Below are positions 28,278 through 40,462 of a stretch of DNA of 64,000 bases, one piece after another. The position numbers were made by a program, and so were the translations under genes. Positions within the stretch are counted from its first letter, which is position 1; each line of letters starts with the position of its first letter. The notes below the pieces were generated by a model. The model saw nothing but the letters and a program-made list of their open reading frames with translations. It did not search any database and was not told where the DNA came from. The stretch spans positions 7,195,001 to 7,259,000 of the forward strand of contig JAJNNQ010000008.1 in assembly GCA_027886175.1 (NCBI GenBank). Direction: 5' to 3'. This DNA comes from Phylloscopus collybita. Taxonomy: Eukaryota > Chordata > Aves > Passeriformes > Phylloscopidae.

Positions 28278-31200
28278 ATTACAGCACTATAATATTCTAT
28301 CCAGAAGGCTTCAACTATATGTTTAACCTGTGCCATACTTTAAAAGGCAATAAATGCACATAACCATGTTTTGCACTTCACTAGTGAACCTAACAGAATA
28401 CAGTAGAACACTACAGTGCTTTCCAACCTCAGCTGGAGGAAAGAGGAACATCTGATATTTTGGATGCTCTTGGTCATCACAGGTAATTAAATAATTTAAG
28501 AAATGGATGAATTATTAAAAGCACGACAGCCCAATCCTGCTTTGGCTGAAGGCTGCATAAGTTTGATCAACTACTGCAAGGGAATAGAAACAAGATTCAG
28601 GCAATCACTGTTTAACCTGTCTAGTTTTCACTAACCTGGGCCAGCTGAAACTGAATCTTCTCTGATGTAAAAGAAAAAAGTATAATAATTATTCATCAAA
28701 TGTTTTCAAAATCTAAAAATAAAATTGGAAGTTGGCCCTATGCTGCACCTCCAGTAGAGATGTTTCACTATGGCTTTATTTCAAAAATACTAATTTTCAT
28801 CTGAAACTTCTAAGATTATAAGCTCAGTTCAGAACCAGAAGACTAAGGGGTTTGGGTGACTGCCTAGCTTTCTGAAACTGAATAATCTGCTAACAAACTT
28901 CTCAAGATTTCTCTTGAGAGATATTACATCAAACCCCAAAATTCAATTCACATAAAGTTTTATTTTTCTACAGAAAACAGGAAGGATTTTCAGAACTTCC
29001 TTTCCCTCATTTCTGGGGGCAAATTTAATTTTCCTGAACGCTACAAGCTACAGAAATATTTAAAAAATAATGTAAAGAACTATCACTACCTTTTTAGAAA
29101 TTTGTGTCTAACACTGGATTTGTAAATGACTGTTTGTCTCAGTCTTGCTGAGTTTTTGAGAACAAACTCATGTTCAATAAGAAGTCTAGTAGCAATTTAC
29201 TAAGACAACAGGAAACTTTAAAGTTCATCTTACATTAGATAGCAGAGCTTTCAGCTGAATAAGTGAACTCCTCCAAACCATATTGTTACACAAGATGCTT
29301 TACTCTACACATTTCTAGTCTACAGCTTGAAAACTAAAGAGGCTTCTCACTGGGTAAAGTGGAATTTAGCAAGAATCATACGCTGTGTTCATATTCTTCC
29401 TTAGAACAGAGAGGAAAAATTAGTGTTCTGAGGCACACAAGGAATCAAAATCCCTCAAAAGTATTGATACTCCAATACCTTTTAAGAACTTGAAGTCTCT
29501 CCAAATGATACATAATTGAAGTATAATGAAAAAATAAAGCACAGGGGTAATTAGATAGATAAAAATACTGTTTTACCAGAGCAAAAATCTAATTAAAACA
29601 ACAACAAAATTCTTCTAAAATGCATGGCCTACTAAAGTCTTTAAAATAAAGAACCAGTGGGGCAGCCTGCCCCACTTCTAGGATGCTCCTTGCCCACCAT
29701 GAGCATGGCTATCACCTGGCAGGAGCCCAGAGCAGTGAGTCCAATGAAAGGTCAGGGTTCATGGAACCATCTCCCACACTCAGGTCCTACAGGGTATGGT
29801 GCACTGGGAACAGCCACTGCACTGAGACTATTCAAATCAGAGACATGAGCTTCCATTTTAAACATGCAAAACTATGAAAAAAATACACAAAACAGAGGGA
29901 AAATAAAAAAGAAAAATAAGCCTTCCCATATTCAGAACTGGGACATGGACAGCTCGCCATATGACTGTCTCATGTAGTGGAGCACCAGGACAGAAGGAAA
30001 CTGAAGACCTTTATATCCCTGGCATTGAACTTCCCCGACACTACACCCATCCAAGAGCCTCCCAGGCCACCATCCACAAACCCCAAATTTGTGTTTTGAG
30101 CAGCTGTTCTCCTCACATCCTTAGCTCCAAGATCTTCATAGATACCAGTATGTGAAGCATAGATTTGTCCTTATTTACAGCAAAAAACAAGTGACTGAAT
30201 GTAAAACAATATTTAATAAATCTGCAGAGCCTAAAGTACCAATATAATTCCAAGCAGAAAGACAGACCTGCACTTCTTAATTAAGTGGGTGATGTTCTGG
30301 TTAAAACAAAAAGACAACCCTGGGCCATAGCTAAGATTAAGCACATGCTCTTGCAAAGGAAGCTCTGACTATTATCGATGTAAAGGCTTTAAATCACAAA
30401 AAATAAACCATCTAGTAGTCTGTATTCAACAGTAAGTAGAAAGTCAGGACACAGACTGATTTGGATTAACACATTTTCAGTTATAACAAGTAATTTTACA
30501 GAGGATTAGTATCTTGATGGTCTGATCAATACTAGGCACTGCTGCTATTACAGATGAAGAGAAAATTACCCCTCCAGTAATAAAGTGTGTGTCTCGGTTC
30601 TCCTTCATTTGCCGAGTCCATTACTGTAATGGTTCCAGCATTAGCAGCTGAGGCAATTTAAACAGCAGGAATGTGATGAATTTAAAAGCAAGAAACATTT
30701 GCCACTCATTCTTTCTTGTATTTTATTCTGCATATGCAAGGCTTCTACCTGACCATTTCCAATATACAAACCATGTGTTATGTGACTATCAACACTATTT
30801 CTTAATTATTGTCTCATTAATAATGGGAAGGTCCAATAATGTGATTACCACAAAAATTGCTACCGGCATATTGGTTGCTGATTCTGCTAAAACTTGCACA
30901 CCATTTACCTAAGCAGAAATATGACATGACAAGAAGCTTATTTAACTGCATCTAAGCTGTTTCATTAATTTTCCTAAATACAACTTCTAAAAGAATCTGT
31001 CAATTAGAAAATTTTGTTTCGTTTGGGTCTTTTTAATAATGTTTTTTATCTTAAGAGGTAGAACAATAACTGGAAACAATAAATCATTGTAAAATTAGAA
31101 CAAACCATGGTAACAATATTAAAGTTTTTAAACTTCATTGTATGGTACGGGCACCATCTTTCAGCATTAATACTAAAATCAAATCCTTAATCATGCTTTG

Positions 31201-32479
31201 AAGTGCTTTGAGAATACTTTCCTAATTTTCCTTAAGCATTAATATGTTGAAGTAATCTGTTTTACCTTGTAAAGATGGATTATTTTGCAGGAGCAAAAAT
31301 GAGGATGATGCAGGAAATAAGACCTTCAATGGTATCAGTAACACAGTATGTTCCCTTTTTCTCCTTGTAAATAAAATACATACAAAGCTTTGTGTTATTT
31401 AAAGCCTTATATTTCCTTGCCACTTTGTCCAACATATCTCACAAATGTGATACTGCATATGAATATCTTTGTAAAAGCCCTTGTGAATATTCAGATATGT
31501 GCACATTGATGCATTTATTCTTTGTAAAGCAATAACTTTATTGGATTGGGGTCCCAGCTGTGCTGGGAGCTGTACAAACATAACAGTTGTGTCTGTGGAA
31601 TACATTCTCTGCAGTCAGTATTCACAGTAATATGAATTAGCATAAACAGCTACATCAGGTAATTGTGAACTGGATTTAGTGGTCTGTTCCAAAGAGCCAT
31701 CACGGTAATACCTTTACTTTAAAAGAAAAATAATACTCCAGACTAGCTGAGTATCTTCTCTTTCACCTGGTAATGGCACAGGGTGTTAGCATGCAAAGAG
31801 TGGCAGAGGAAGCATATACAGGAAATAACTAGAACTTGGCCTCTGTCATACTGAAACTTACTTTAAAAAAAAATCCACTTTGAATAAGTCTTGAGAACGT
31901 TAAGCTTTACATTAAATATTAAATTTTTAAACTCATCAATCAAGATAATAAACATTCTAAAAGCAAAAAGCTTTTTTCCCCAGTCTAAAAGGAAGAAATG
32001 GCCTGCTTAGGTCACCAAATAGGCTTGTTTGATTTTACTATGCATGGTACATTTCTACATCCAGTGAAAAAGAAGTCACCAACAGTGTAAAGAAAAAAGA
32101 ATCAAAATAACTATAAACTGTATTAATTAAAATGGAATTCTAAGCTAAAACAAACAAGCATGAACAACCCCATAACAGACGGTTTTATAAAAACGCTTTT
32201 CCAGCTAATGAGCAACGTCTACTCTAACAACTCTGGTTTTATGCACAGCAGTAATATTTGCTATGGGGAAGACTGGAGCAGCTGATGGCTTGCAACAGCT
32301 CCAAAGGTCTCTTTAGAAACGTCAGAATTGTTGTGTTTTGCTGTCCACTCAAGACTCAGAGAAACATTCTACAGGACACTAGCATGCCCAATATGGTGTT
32401 TAGAACAGATGAGTAGTTAACTTCTAGCTATGGTTTCCCTACTTTTTTTTCAGACTCTCTTCCCAAGAATGAATTTGCA

Positions 32480-32499
32480 TCCTCCTCCTTGGAGGAGGA
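32480..32499. repeat. Small GC-rich hairpin
   Basis: TCCTCCTCC and GGAGGAGGA flank TT, a perfect 9-bp stem. Low-complexity arms make it less remarkable. Confidence 0.7.
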
Positions 32500-34944
32500 A
32501 CACCAAATACTAGCACAAACAATTTCATTTCTGCTACACATTTAATCCAAATGAGTGATCTGCAAAGTGGAAATTGCTATGTGACAGCACTGCACTCTAC
32601 ACAACTTCTACCACATGTACTTGGAACAGAAATGTTCTTCTATAATAGCATAAATCTAAACTTGCTATATACAAGAAAATTTGAGCCAGACAAAAGTTTA
32701 TCACATATAAGAAACATACTACATAATTACAAAGCAAAAGCCAATCAGTGGGATTCTGATAGACGGCATTTAACTGTACACAATTATAGCAAAACAAGAA
32801 CTTTTATTCAGGATTTAATTCTGGAAAACAAGAGATGTTGCCAGGAGACATATAATCCAAACCAGCTTCTCTACCCAACCACTTCCCTCTCAGTAGAAGG
32901 CCTCATAAATCTTACTCTCCAGAAGAGGTTGGGTTAACCTCACTAATATTTGGTTTGCTAAAAAAATATTTTAATCAGTACCTAAATGGAAGTCTTGGCA
33001 GAACTACTACAATAAAGACACTGTTCCTTTGTCTTCAGCATTTCTCAGGTGATCAACATAAACTAGGAATGGCCAAGCCCATGGACTGAAGGGTGACTTG
33101 GAACACTGCCAGGAGACCAGAGATTACATCTCCAACTAAATTGTAGAAAATAATCAGTATGAGGATGCTTCCATGGGGAAATAAAAGCATGTATGTTTCT
33201 TCCAGCATATCCCTCCCTTTTCCCATTGCTGCTTTCCCCTTTGGCAGCCTTTATTCTAAGACATTCTACAGGCTCATTTTGCTTCACTTTCAATATATGC
33301 AGCTTGTCTCAAGTAGTACCCAACTTACCACATCCCCCCCTAAGGCGTTCTGTAAGTACTGACACCTTTAAATTCTCTGTAAAAATCTTTTCTTTTTCAT
33401 CCTTCTCCATCCATGCACCCACAACATCAAGCTGTATCTACAGCAGTCCTCTTGCACTTTACCTCAAGTTTTTCTCATTCATTGTTCTTGACACCTCTTC
33501 ATGTGTCTTTCCTCCTACAGCCTTCACCAATGTAGTTCATGGCACCATCCTTTTACCCCTCACACATATCCCTGAGTGATTATCTTATCAAGGGCCATTA
33601 GTCTCCTAATGCAAATTATTCCCAAACACATTCAAGACCCGTTGAAAAGACAAAGGCCCTTGGATGGACAGCACAAATGTACAGGTAAAAAAAAAGTATG
33701 AGTTGAAGTTTTTTTCTGCAAGGTATTGGATGGGATATCTACATATGTTTTGACATTAATGGAAAGGGCAGAACACTAATGTAATACTAAATTGCTGTCC
33801 TTCAGCAACTTGGGATAGCAGAAAGACAAATTACAAAATGACCAGGTAGTCCTTAAGGAGTTGCTATGAAACTTACTAGGGCAAAGAGACTGTAAAGTTT
33901 TCTCGTAAAATACTTAGCAAGCTTACATCAGGCCTTTTCCCTGCCTCTGCAGGGAATAATTATTTAATACTGAATAGTAAATTAATACCAAACCCAGCAT
34001 GTTCCCTGTTCGGGTGTATGAGATTACCATTTTCAAAAGCATTTCCTAAATTTATAATGGAATTAACCTTCCTTTCATTAACACCTCTAGTATCAGCACT
34101 ATGCTTTCAAACAAGTCACTTACTGGTTCTCAGTACTCCTGTTTTGTAAACAAAATCAGTAGAAGTACAACAACCATAAAGAGCTGAAGTAAAATATTGT
34201 ACAATGTAGTAAAACAAGCCCTTCAAAGGCACCTGAAAGAGCAAATATTCAGCACTCCTGTTTGCTTCCACACGCAGTGAAATAACTTCTTCAATGTAAG
34301 CATGTAACAGCACTGCATCTAAACACGCGAACAAGAAAAGAAACATTGTAAAGCTCGGGCGGTATAAGAGACTCAAAAATATTTATTTAGGTCAGGCTTA
34401 GTGTAGAGTACTTTTAAATTTAAGAATTCGGCACAGTTACACAGTGCATCAGCTCACTGTGAATGTTTCGACAAAAACAAACGTACATTCCTTGAGTTAT
34501 TTTTTTCATCTGCCACAGGAGTCTCTTTTAAATTGAAATATCTTGCCCAGATGGCACACACCTTTACCACTAGCTCCCGTTACCGCTGTACGAGGTGTCC
34601 CTCATTCAGGGGCGGGGGGATCGGACATTTCCAGGTCACCAGAGGGCCCTGCCCGGGCAGCCCCGGCGGAGCCCCTGGGGGCGCGGGGCGGTGCTGGGCA
34701 CACGCGGCCGTGCCGAGCTCACCCCCGGCTCTGTGACCGCGGCGCCGAGCTCGGGGCCGGGGCTCCTTCCTTCTCACAATGAACTTCACGGCAGCCTCGG
34801 AGTCCCCTCGCTTGGGGCTCCAGCACTGGAGCTACCGGAGCCCCGGCGGTCTCTGCCCCGCACAGCCCAACGAGCGGCGGAGAGAGGGCTGGCCACGGGC
34901 ACACTCCTCGGGGCTGAGGGGAGCAGGAAGCAAACGGAAGGTAC

Positions 34945-34983
34945 CTTCAGTTCTTTCTCCCGCTCCCCTGCTCTCCTCTTCAT
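34945..34983 (-). CDS. FTO: FTO exon 1, coding part (13 codons)
   Basis: On the minus strand a well-placed ATG (context CGGCACC-ATG-A) opens the peptide MKRRAGEREKELK and runs straight into a donor, AAG|GTACCT. The human FTO first coding exon is of the same kind: MKR followed by a charged E/R/K stretch, about 15 codons, ending in phase 0 after a lysine codon. Length, phase, MKR start, charge pattern and the position inside a CpG island opposite RPGRIP1L all agree. FTO is a nuclear Fe(II)/2-oxoglutarate dioxygenase that removes N6-methyl groups from adenosine in RNA. The catalytic fold is encoded by later exons outside this window; this exon supplies only the basic N-terminal tail, which in the human protein carries the nuclear localisation signal. 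Nothing looks damaged. The 5' UTR continues to higher coordinates but its start cannot be fixed. Confidence 0.85.
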
Positions 34984-35099
34984 GGTGCCGCCTTAGCCGT
35001 GCGCCCGGAGCGGAGCAGCGCCCCAGGCACCGCGGGTACCCCGCGCAGCTCCCACCGGCAGCGGCCGGACCGCGGCTTCGCGGGCAGCGCGGCCCCACC

Positions 35100-35211
35100 C
35101 CGAACTCCAAGTCCCGGCAGGCCCAGGGCGGCCCGGAAGGGGAAGGGCCCGGCTGGCATCAGCGGCAGCTGCTAACGGAGCGCTGAGCGGAGCCCGGGGC
35201 TGGCGGGGACC
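35100..35211 (+). pseudogene. RPGRIP1L: RPGRIP1L 5' untranslated exon 1
   Basis: The CpG island contains a perfect-looking donor, GGGACC|GTGAGTAC, at 35,211/35,212 on the plus strand. The first RPGRIP1L coding exon downstream begins with an acceptor a few bases before its ATG, so an untranslated leader exon must exist upstream, as in mammals. This donor is the best candidate and sits on the correct side of the bidirectional promoter. The 5' end is not determined; the start given is only a guess. The donor is intact although the gene is dead, so transcripts may still start here. Confidence 0.5.
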
Positions 35212-38200
35212 GTGAGTACGGGGAGAGCTTCTCCTGCTCTGGACACGGCGCGGGAAGGACGGGGGCGCTGGAGCTGCCCGGGGCTGTGGCGCCGTGTCCT
35301 GGAGCGGGCGGTCCCCGGCCGGGGAGGTGAGGAGCGGGGCTGGCGGGTCCCGCGCTGCGGGCGGTGGTTCCAGCCCGAGAGGCTCCTCGCTGGGTGCCCG
35401 TGGGAAAGGGCTGGGAGCCTCAGCGTTTGGTTAACAGTAGGCCTGCAGGTGTTTTGTAGCTGGAAAGGCTGCTGGGCTGAAGCGGGAGCTGAGCTCCTGT
35501 GCCCGAGGGCGGGACAGCCCGGGCAGTGTAGGCGTTCCTTCTTGAGGCAAACGGGGCCTTCGCTGCGACCCTGCCCCTTCCAGCCCTGTCAGTCACCGCC
35601 TGAACTGGCGCGGCTGAATCAAATCTGGGAAGCTTGGTAAAATATGTTGAAGGCAAGACACGGTTGTTTCGATTTTTCTGTGTTGAAGTAGGACTTATAG
35701 GTCTGAGAGATGTTTCTTCCCTCAGGCAACAGCAGGATGTTATGATCCCCTTTCCTAATATCTTCCATATCCTCTATTTCTTTTTTTCTGTCCACCTCCC
35801 AAAACACACAGCACTGCTATACATGATATTTGAAAGACGATATATGTGTGTATTTCTATAATAAATAAATGTAATTTATTTATTATAATAAAGGTAATAA
35901 ATGAGATTATTTTAAGTTAGAAGACCAATAAAGTACAAACGTATATCTTTTAAGGACCCAATAGAGGGAGAATGTAGGCTGGAAATAGGTTGTGATAAGG
36001 TAAGATAGGTGGGTGGTCCCTCCCACCTCCTTTTTTAAGTTCCCTGTCCCAGGGAAGGAGAGTAGGATTTTGTAACAAAAGGATCATCTTGGCCATGACT
36101 CTCAAATTCAAAAGCCATGTTGAAACAATTAAGTTGTAATTTTTATGATTTTACTAGAAACCCCCTCACTGGAAGTCACTTCTAGCCCCATTGGCTGAGA
36201 ACTTCTAAAAAATTAAGTAATCCCCACTCACATTTGCTACCTTTGAATGATGTTGGTACAAGAGTACACTTCAGTGAGTTATATAAGAATCTGGACCTAA
36301 ATCATGAGCTTTGATAAGTATTAATTTTATTATTGTCAGCTTTGTCAGCTTTGAATAACAGTGAAAAGTCTTGTGCAGTTCTTTGTAGTAAATTTTCAGA
36401 TACAGGTCGTGATAGAATCACTTTTGTAAGTAGTGAACTGTATAGAGTTACAGTTCCTTTAACTTTAGTAGTTATTTCGAAACTTCTTGCTTATACATAA
36501 CTTGGAGTTCTTATTGGTTAATCCCAGAGATATGCGGAATATTCCTCTCTTTGTACAGTAAGTTCTTTTCTCTAGTTTCGAGGAACAATCTGTGCTGCAG
36601 TGATTGTAGGGTATCCTTTCTTGGAAATAAAGCCTGGTTTAAGTTTTTGAGGTGTAAGATGGCATGCGGATCTCCCCAGATGCAAATACAAATTTATGTG
36701 TCTCTCACTTTGTTATGCTTTATTTTAGGAAATGCTGCACTTTTAAGTCCCATAACTTTTGTAGCAGTATTGCTCTACAGTTTTGTCAGATGTAATCACT
36801 TTGGAAATGCTTTCAAAAGTAATACAGAATGCCGTGGAGAAATCTCATATGCTTTTAGAAATAACGCTGGAACTGGACTGCAAGGAAAAGTAATTTTGTT
36901 TAAGTGTTTGTGATTGACACTGAGATAATATTCAAAGAGGAGCTGTAACATATGTGACACATGCTTTGATGTTTGAATTGTCCTGTCTCAAAGCAGCAGC
37001 ATAACTGGTGGTTATTAGTGATTATTAAAGACATGGGTATGTTACTAATCAGGCAAATAAGTTGCCAAGCCAAATTCTAAATCTGTAATTATATTTGGAC
37101 TCCTTAAAACCAGGAGGCATGTTTGTACTATTTCTGTCTAAAACCGCTGTATCTGATAAAACCAATTAATATGGTTGGTTTTTTCATTTTCTTTTTCTGT
37201 GGCCAAGGAGGGAAAAGGTAGCTGGATGCTTACTTTCTGACACTTTGTAATGGAAATGAAACAATTCTTCCTCTTCCTTTTGAAAATTTCACCTTCTAAG
37301 TTTTCAGGACACTTTAGATTTGAAGTTGTTTTATTTTGTCACATCAAGTCATGTCATATTGCCAGTAAAAACTGGCTTTGTGTGCATCTCTGCCATGTTA
37401 TATTGCTTACAGCTTATTTCTGTGGTTTTACTGCAGCCAGTAATGGATTACTACTGACAAGAGTTGTTTGTTTGTTTATTTGAGTGATAATTTATTTGAG
37501 TGACAAGCATATGTCATTTTGTCTCTGTTTTTAAATAAGTAGATTTCTGTCATACTGAAGCTATAGGTAAGATATCCATAGTAAAGTTTTTTTAGCAAAT
37601 ACTGAAAACCAGTAATGTTTTTCTGTGCCTGTTACTGTTCTGGAGTTTTTGAAACCTGATTTTGAACATTGTGGAGTTGTGCTGATAAAGTACTTGTTTA
37701 ACTCTTGGTGTTCCTTGAAACTTGCCCAAAGAAAACCTCTGTCATTTTTGATTTGTGAAAGCAAGGACAACCACATTCAAAAAAGACATATAATGATAGC
37801 ATCCTCTCCTTGCTACCATCATGAACCAAATTTAGATGATCTTCTGGAGGTAAAATGTTTCAGTTTCCCTTTGATCTCAGTTGCTGTAGCCATACTGGTA
37901 CAGGGACATATAACAGTAACCACAATAATGAGCCTAGGCCTGAGTGAAGCCAGTGACTGCAGATAGAGCAGTTTAACAAATTACAAAAAAGTTTTGAGGA
38001 TTTTGTAAGAGCAATACAAAAAGAGGATGCTGAGGAGCTGGATTCCAGTGGATGTGTTTTTGTCATTGGTTGCCAGTTGTGCCATCGGCTGAGTGGTGTG
38101 GACATCAACATCACAGAGTAGTCTCTGTCACTGGCAACATTGAAACTGCAACTTGCATACTGCAAGTCTACAACTGTAGATCAGTTCACTTCAACAGTCA

Positions 38201-39447
38201 TGATAAGGAAACATTTGTTCCACATGGAAGAAAAATGTGTTCCTGTTTATTCATAAACAGTGAAGTCTGGAAATAATATTTTATCATAAATTTTAGTGAT
38301 GAAAAAAACGAAAGATTAAAAGCGAGACTGACTTGTTGGAAACTAAATTTCCATTAATCCGTTTTTTTTTCTTTAGAACAAAGCCATAAGGAGACTTATT
38401 TATGATGGAAGAAAGAGCTTAGGCAGCACTTTTGATTATGGTTGAATTAACAGATATTTCATGGGGTGTCTGTTGATTGTACCATGTCACTTCTGCCCTC
38501 TGATGCAAGTCTCTAGTAGCATCACTGTTAATTTCCCAATGCTTTCCTAGGTGGTGTTGGATTCACTAAGGATTTATGTCACCTGAAGAGTGTAACAATG
38601 GTTTTGGGGGTATGACTTGAAAAGACTTCATGTCTCTCCTTTTCCTGTTGTTTCAGCATTACTTGACTCTGTGACCAACGTGTAATTTTCTGCACCAGAA
38701 GACAAGAAAGAAGCAGCAGTTGTTAACAAGTATGTTCATATATTACACCAAAACAAATGCACTACTTTTTCACATTAATACTTTCCTAATCTCACTTTGT
38801 CAGGTAGCTAAGCTTTCTGTTGCTGCAAGATAGAATCATGTTCAGATTTATGAGAATCATTCATAGGACATTCTTTGTCTTAAAAAGTAATTTCTTATAT
38901 GACAATGATTGAAAGAAGACTAAGAGAATGCCAGGCAACACTAGAATGACTTTATAACCCCCAGCATCTGTTTCAAATGGTTCCATTCAATATGTGGAAG
39001 ATGGCATTACTCATCTACCAGTTGATGCCTTAAGCTTTTACCTCTCTTAAAATGAACAATTAAAAAAAAAAACCTAACAAATCAAAAAACCCGCAGATCC
39101 CCTTCCCACATCCACTTGGAAATACAGCCTTGGTCCAAAGATTCCTGAAAACAGCAGAACTAGAACTTCAGAAAGCTGATTGTACATATATTAAATAGAA
39201 TTGGAGTTATTGCTCAACAAAGGTGTATTTTGTGAATGGATTAAAACTGGCATAAAATTGAACTTGAGAACCTGAGACTTTAGATTGTCCTCTGAGGAAT
39301 CTAGTTGAGATAGGAGCATTCAGAAGTCTGTCATTTCAGTAAATCTGCTATAACTTTTGCCTTCATTTCATATGGTGTATTGTTCATTCTAGTCTCAGTT
39401 GAAATAACAGATGAAGAGGAATTTCATTTGAATTTTGTTATCCCTAG
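35212..39447 (+). other. RPGRIP1L intron 1
   Basis: This interval separates the leader exon from the first coding exon. It is CpG-island sequence for its first 400 bases and AT-rich afterwards. The only notable content is a coding-like segment at 37.6-38.26 kb, listed separately. A TAATAAATAAATG-rich patch lies near 35,860-35,905. Confidence 0.5.
37625..38256 (+). other. Unidentified coding-like segment
   Basis: Two adjoining open frames read like protein and meet with a one-base shift near 37,963. The first (37,625-37,966) has 113 codons. The second (37,963-38,256) has 97 codons with one TAG at 38,119 and includes FEDFVRAIQKEDAEELDSSG, a pattern of alternating hydrophobic and acidic residues unlike random AT-rich translation. 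No splice sites are convincing at the join. It could be a decayed retrocopy, a transposase remnant or chance. It does not resemble RPGRIP1L or FTO, and I do not recognise it. Confidence 0.25.
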
Positions 39448-39539
39448 ATAAGCCATGCCTGTTGCAGCTGATGTAACTGTGGGGGACCTGCCTGTGAGAC
39501 ATACAGGTCTAACTCCAGCTGGAATTGAAGGATTACAAG
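39448..39539 (+). pseudogene. RPGRIP1L: RPGRIP1L exon 2 (start codon exon)
   Basis: The acceptor TTGTTATCCCTAG precedes the exon; the ATG is at 39,455 and the donor is CAAG|GTTTGT. The reading begins MPVAADVTV and continues GDLPVRHTGLTPAGIEGLQ, ending in the first base of a glutamate codon. The human protein starts MSGPTDETA-GDLPV-K-DTGL and reaches GGLQE after the same 29 residues. This exon is open and shows no lesion, so the start of the ancestral gene is still readable. Confidence 0.85.
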
Positions 39540-40318
39540 GTTTGTACCAGCTGCTATTTATTACAGCTACAGACTTTGATCAGTGGCTTCTTTAGTTTCT
39601 TTCTAAAAATGTTTCTGATGTTGCCACTCACAAAATTAAGTTCAAATACCATTCAAAATCTGGGTTAAATTGTGAAAGACGCTGTGACCCATTCTATGTT
39701 CAAGTTACTTGTTATAAGAGGGGAGTTGCTGTGAGATGCTAAAAACTGGAAATGTCATTGAGCTGTAACATTCATCCTTCCAGAAGAAAAGAGGATTTTT
39801 TTGCTGAATTGAGGACAAGGCCAGATCCTTTTCACAAAATGGGAACCAAAAGTATTATGCAATTCTGCTGTGTTACTCAGCTGCTATTAGAATGGAACAA
39901 CTGGGCTTAGTCTTGTATCTGAGTAAATTTACAGAATTATGAGTTAATATTTTCAAGTTTCAAGATAATATGTTAACTTTGGAACACATTAGAAAGAATC
40001 CCTTTGGTAATGCTTATTTTTAGAAAGTATCTTTGGCAGAACCTGGTTACTTGGTAAACTGTTACTTTTGTGTTGTCTAGTATGTGGACAGGTTGCTGTA
40101 TAATTTTAATAGCTTTTTTTTTTTAATCTGTAAGAGGAAGGAAAAAGGAAGTGATTAAAATGACACTAAATCCAAAAAAATTAACAGACTCATGCAACTG
40201 TAAGATATAAAATTACTTGAAAAGTTGGGGGGGATTCAGTATTTCAAAATGAGTTTTGACTTGGATCTACATGTTGAATGTATTGAAGATAATTTAAAGT
40301 TGTCTTGGTTTTGGGTAG
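39540..40318 (+). other. RPGRIP1L intron 2
   Basis: AT-rich intron with T-runs near 40,115 and no recognisable element. Confidence 0.5.
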
Positions 40319-40462
40319 AATCATCAACTGCACAGAATATAAAAGTTCAACAAGCTGGGTAACAAATCAGTCAAGAAGAACTGAAGGACAGATTTCTTCA
40401 TGTACATGATGATCACATCTTACTCAAGCAGCATGCCAATGAGCAAGAGGAGAAACTGAAAG
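40319..40462 (+). pseudogene. RPGRIP1L: RPGRIP1L exon 3, in-frame stop
   Basis: The exon follows acceptor TTTTGGGTAG and ends at AAAG|GTATGG. It completes the glutamate split by the previous intron and reads ESSTAQNIKVQQAG, then TAA at 40,360-40,362, then ISQEELKDRFLHVHDDHI followed by LLKQHANEQEEKLK. The human counterpart has [33 protein letters not shown], so the family assignment is firm. The TAA stands where human has serine. The 3' end seems to have lost one A of an AAAAG run: the G|AA junction with the next exon gives an immediate TGA instead of the expected AG|A-ATG arginine-methionine. Confidence 0.9.

Larger units (their letters stand above)
1..34944 (-). other. FTO: FTO intron 1 (partial, at least 34.9 kb)
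   Basis: From the FTO exon 1 donor to the left edge I found no sequence resembling FTO exon 2, which should encode a short LLEEL...WLPYLTPKD-type segment. I looked for its reverse complement by eye only, so a divergent exon could have been missed. The interval is AT-rich, its open frames are short and unrelated, and it carries CR1 fragments, simple repeats, a minisatellite and hairpins listed separately. In human and mouse the first FTO intron is very long and holds enhancers acting on IRX3 and IRX5; a similar role here is inference. Stretches not listed separately (about 0.9-3.3, 3.8-7.0, 7.9-11.3, 14-18, 18.1-21.6, 24.2-25.3 and 25.6-34.5 kb) showed nothing I can name. Confidence 0.7.
34600..35600. 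promoter_or_regulatory. CpG island, FTO/RPGRIP1L bidirectional promoter
   Basis: About 1 kb is very rich in G+C and in CpG (for example around 34,680, 34,730, 35,030 and 35,090) inside otherwise AT-rich DNA. GC-box-like runs such as GGGGCGGGGG are present near 34,610 and no TATA box is evident, as expected for a housekeeping CpG-island promoter. FTO exon 1 points left from it and the RPGRIP1L leader exon points right, the same head-to-head layout as in mammals. The start sites probably lie between 34,984 and about 35,200. The open frames of 60-142 codons through the island are products of high GC content and are not annotated as genes. Confidence 0.8.

Noticed and set aside
32551..32937. 128-codon open frame on the plus strand
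   Set aside because: No known family, no splice context, and biased to residues encoded by AT-rich codons. Some frames of this size are expected in 64 kb read six ways.
33193..33579. 128-codon open frame on the plus strand
   Set aside because: Low-complexity, rich in Ser, Phe, Leu and Pro from a pyrimidine-rich stretch; no family recognised.
34595..35186. Overlapping open frames of 60-135 codons on both strands around the CpG island
   Set aside because: Several frames are open at once on both strands, which is typical of GC-rich promoter DNA. Only the 13-codon FTO exon 1 matches a known gene.
35212..35640. 142-codon open frame on the plus strand
   Set aside because: It starts at the GTG of a splice donor inside a CpG island; high GC removes stop codons. 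The protein is arginine, glycine and proline-rich with no recognised domain.
36551..36913. 120-codon open frame on the plus strand within RPGRIP1L intron 1
   Set aside because: Does not match RPGRIP1L and shows no recognisable domain; treated as intronic chance frame.
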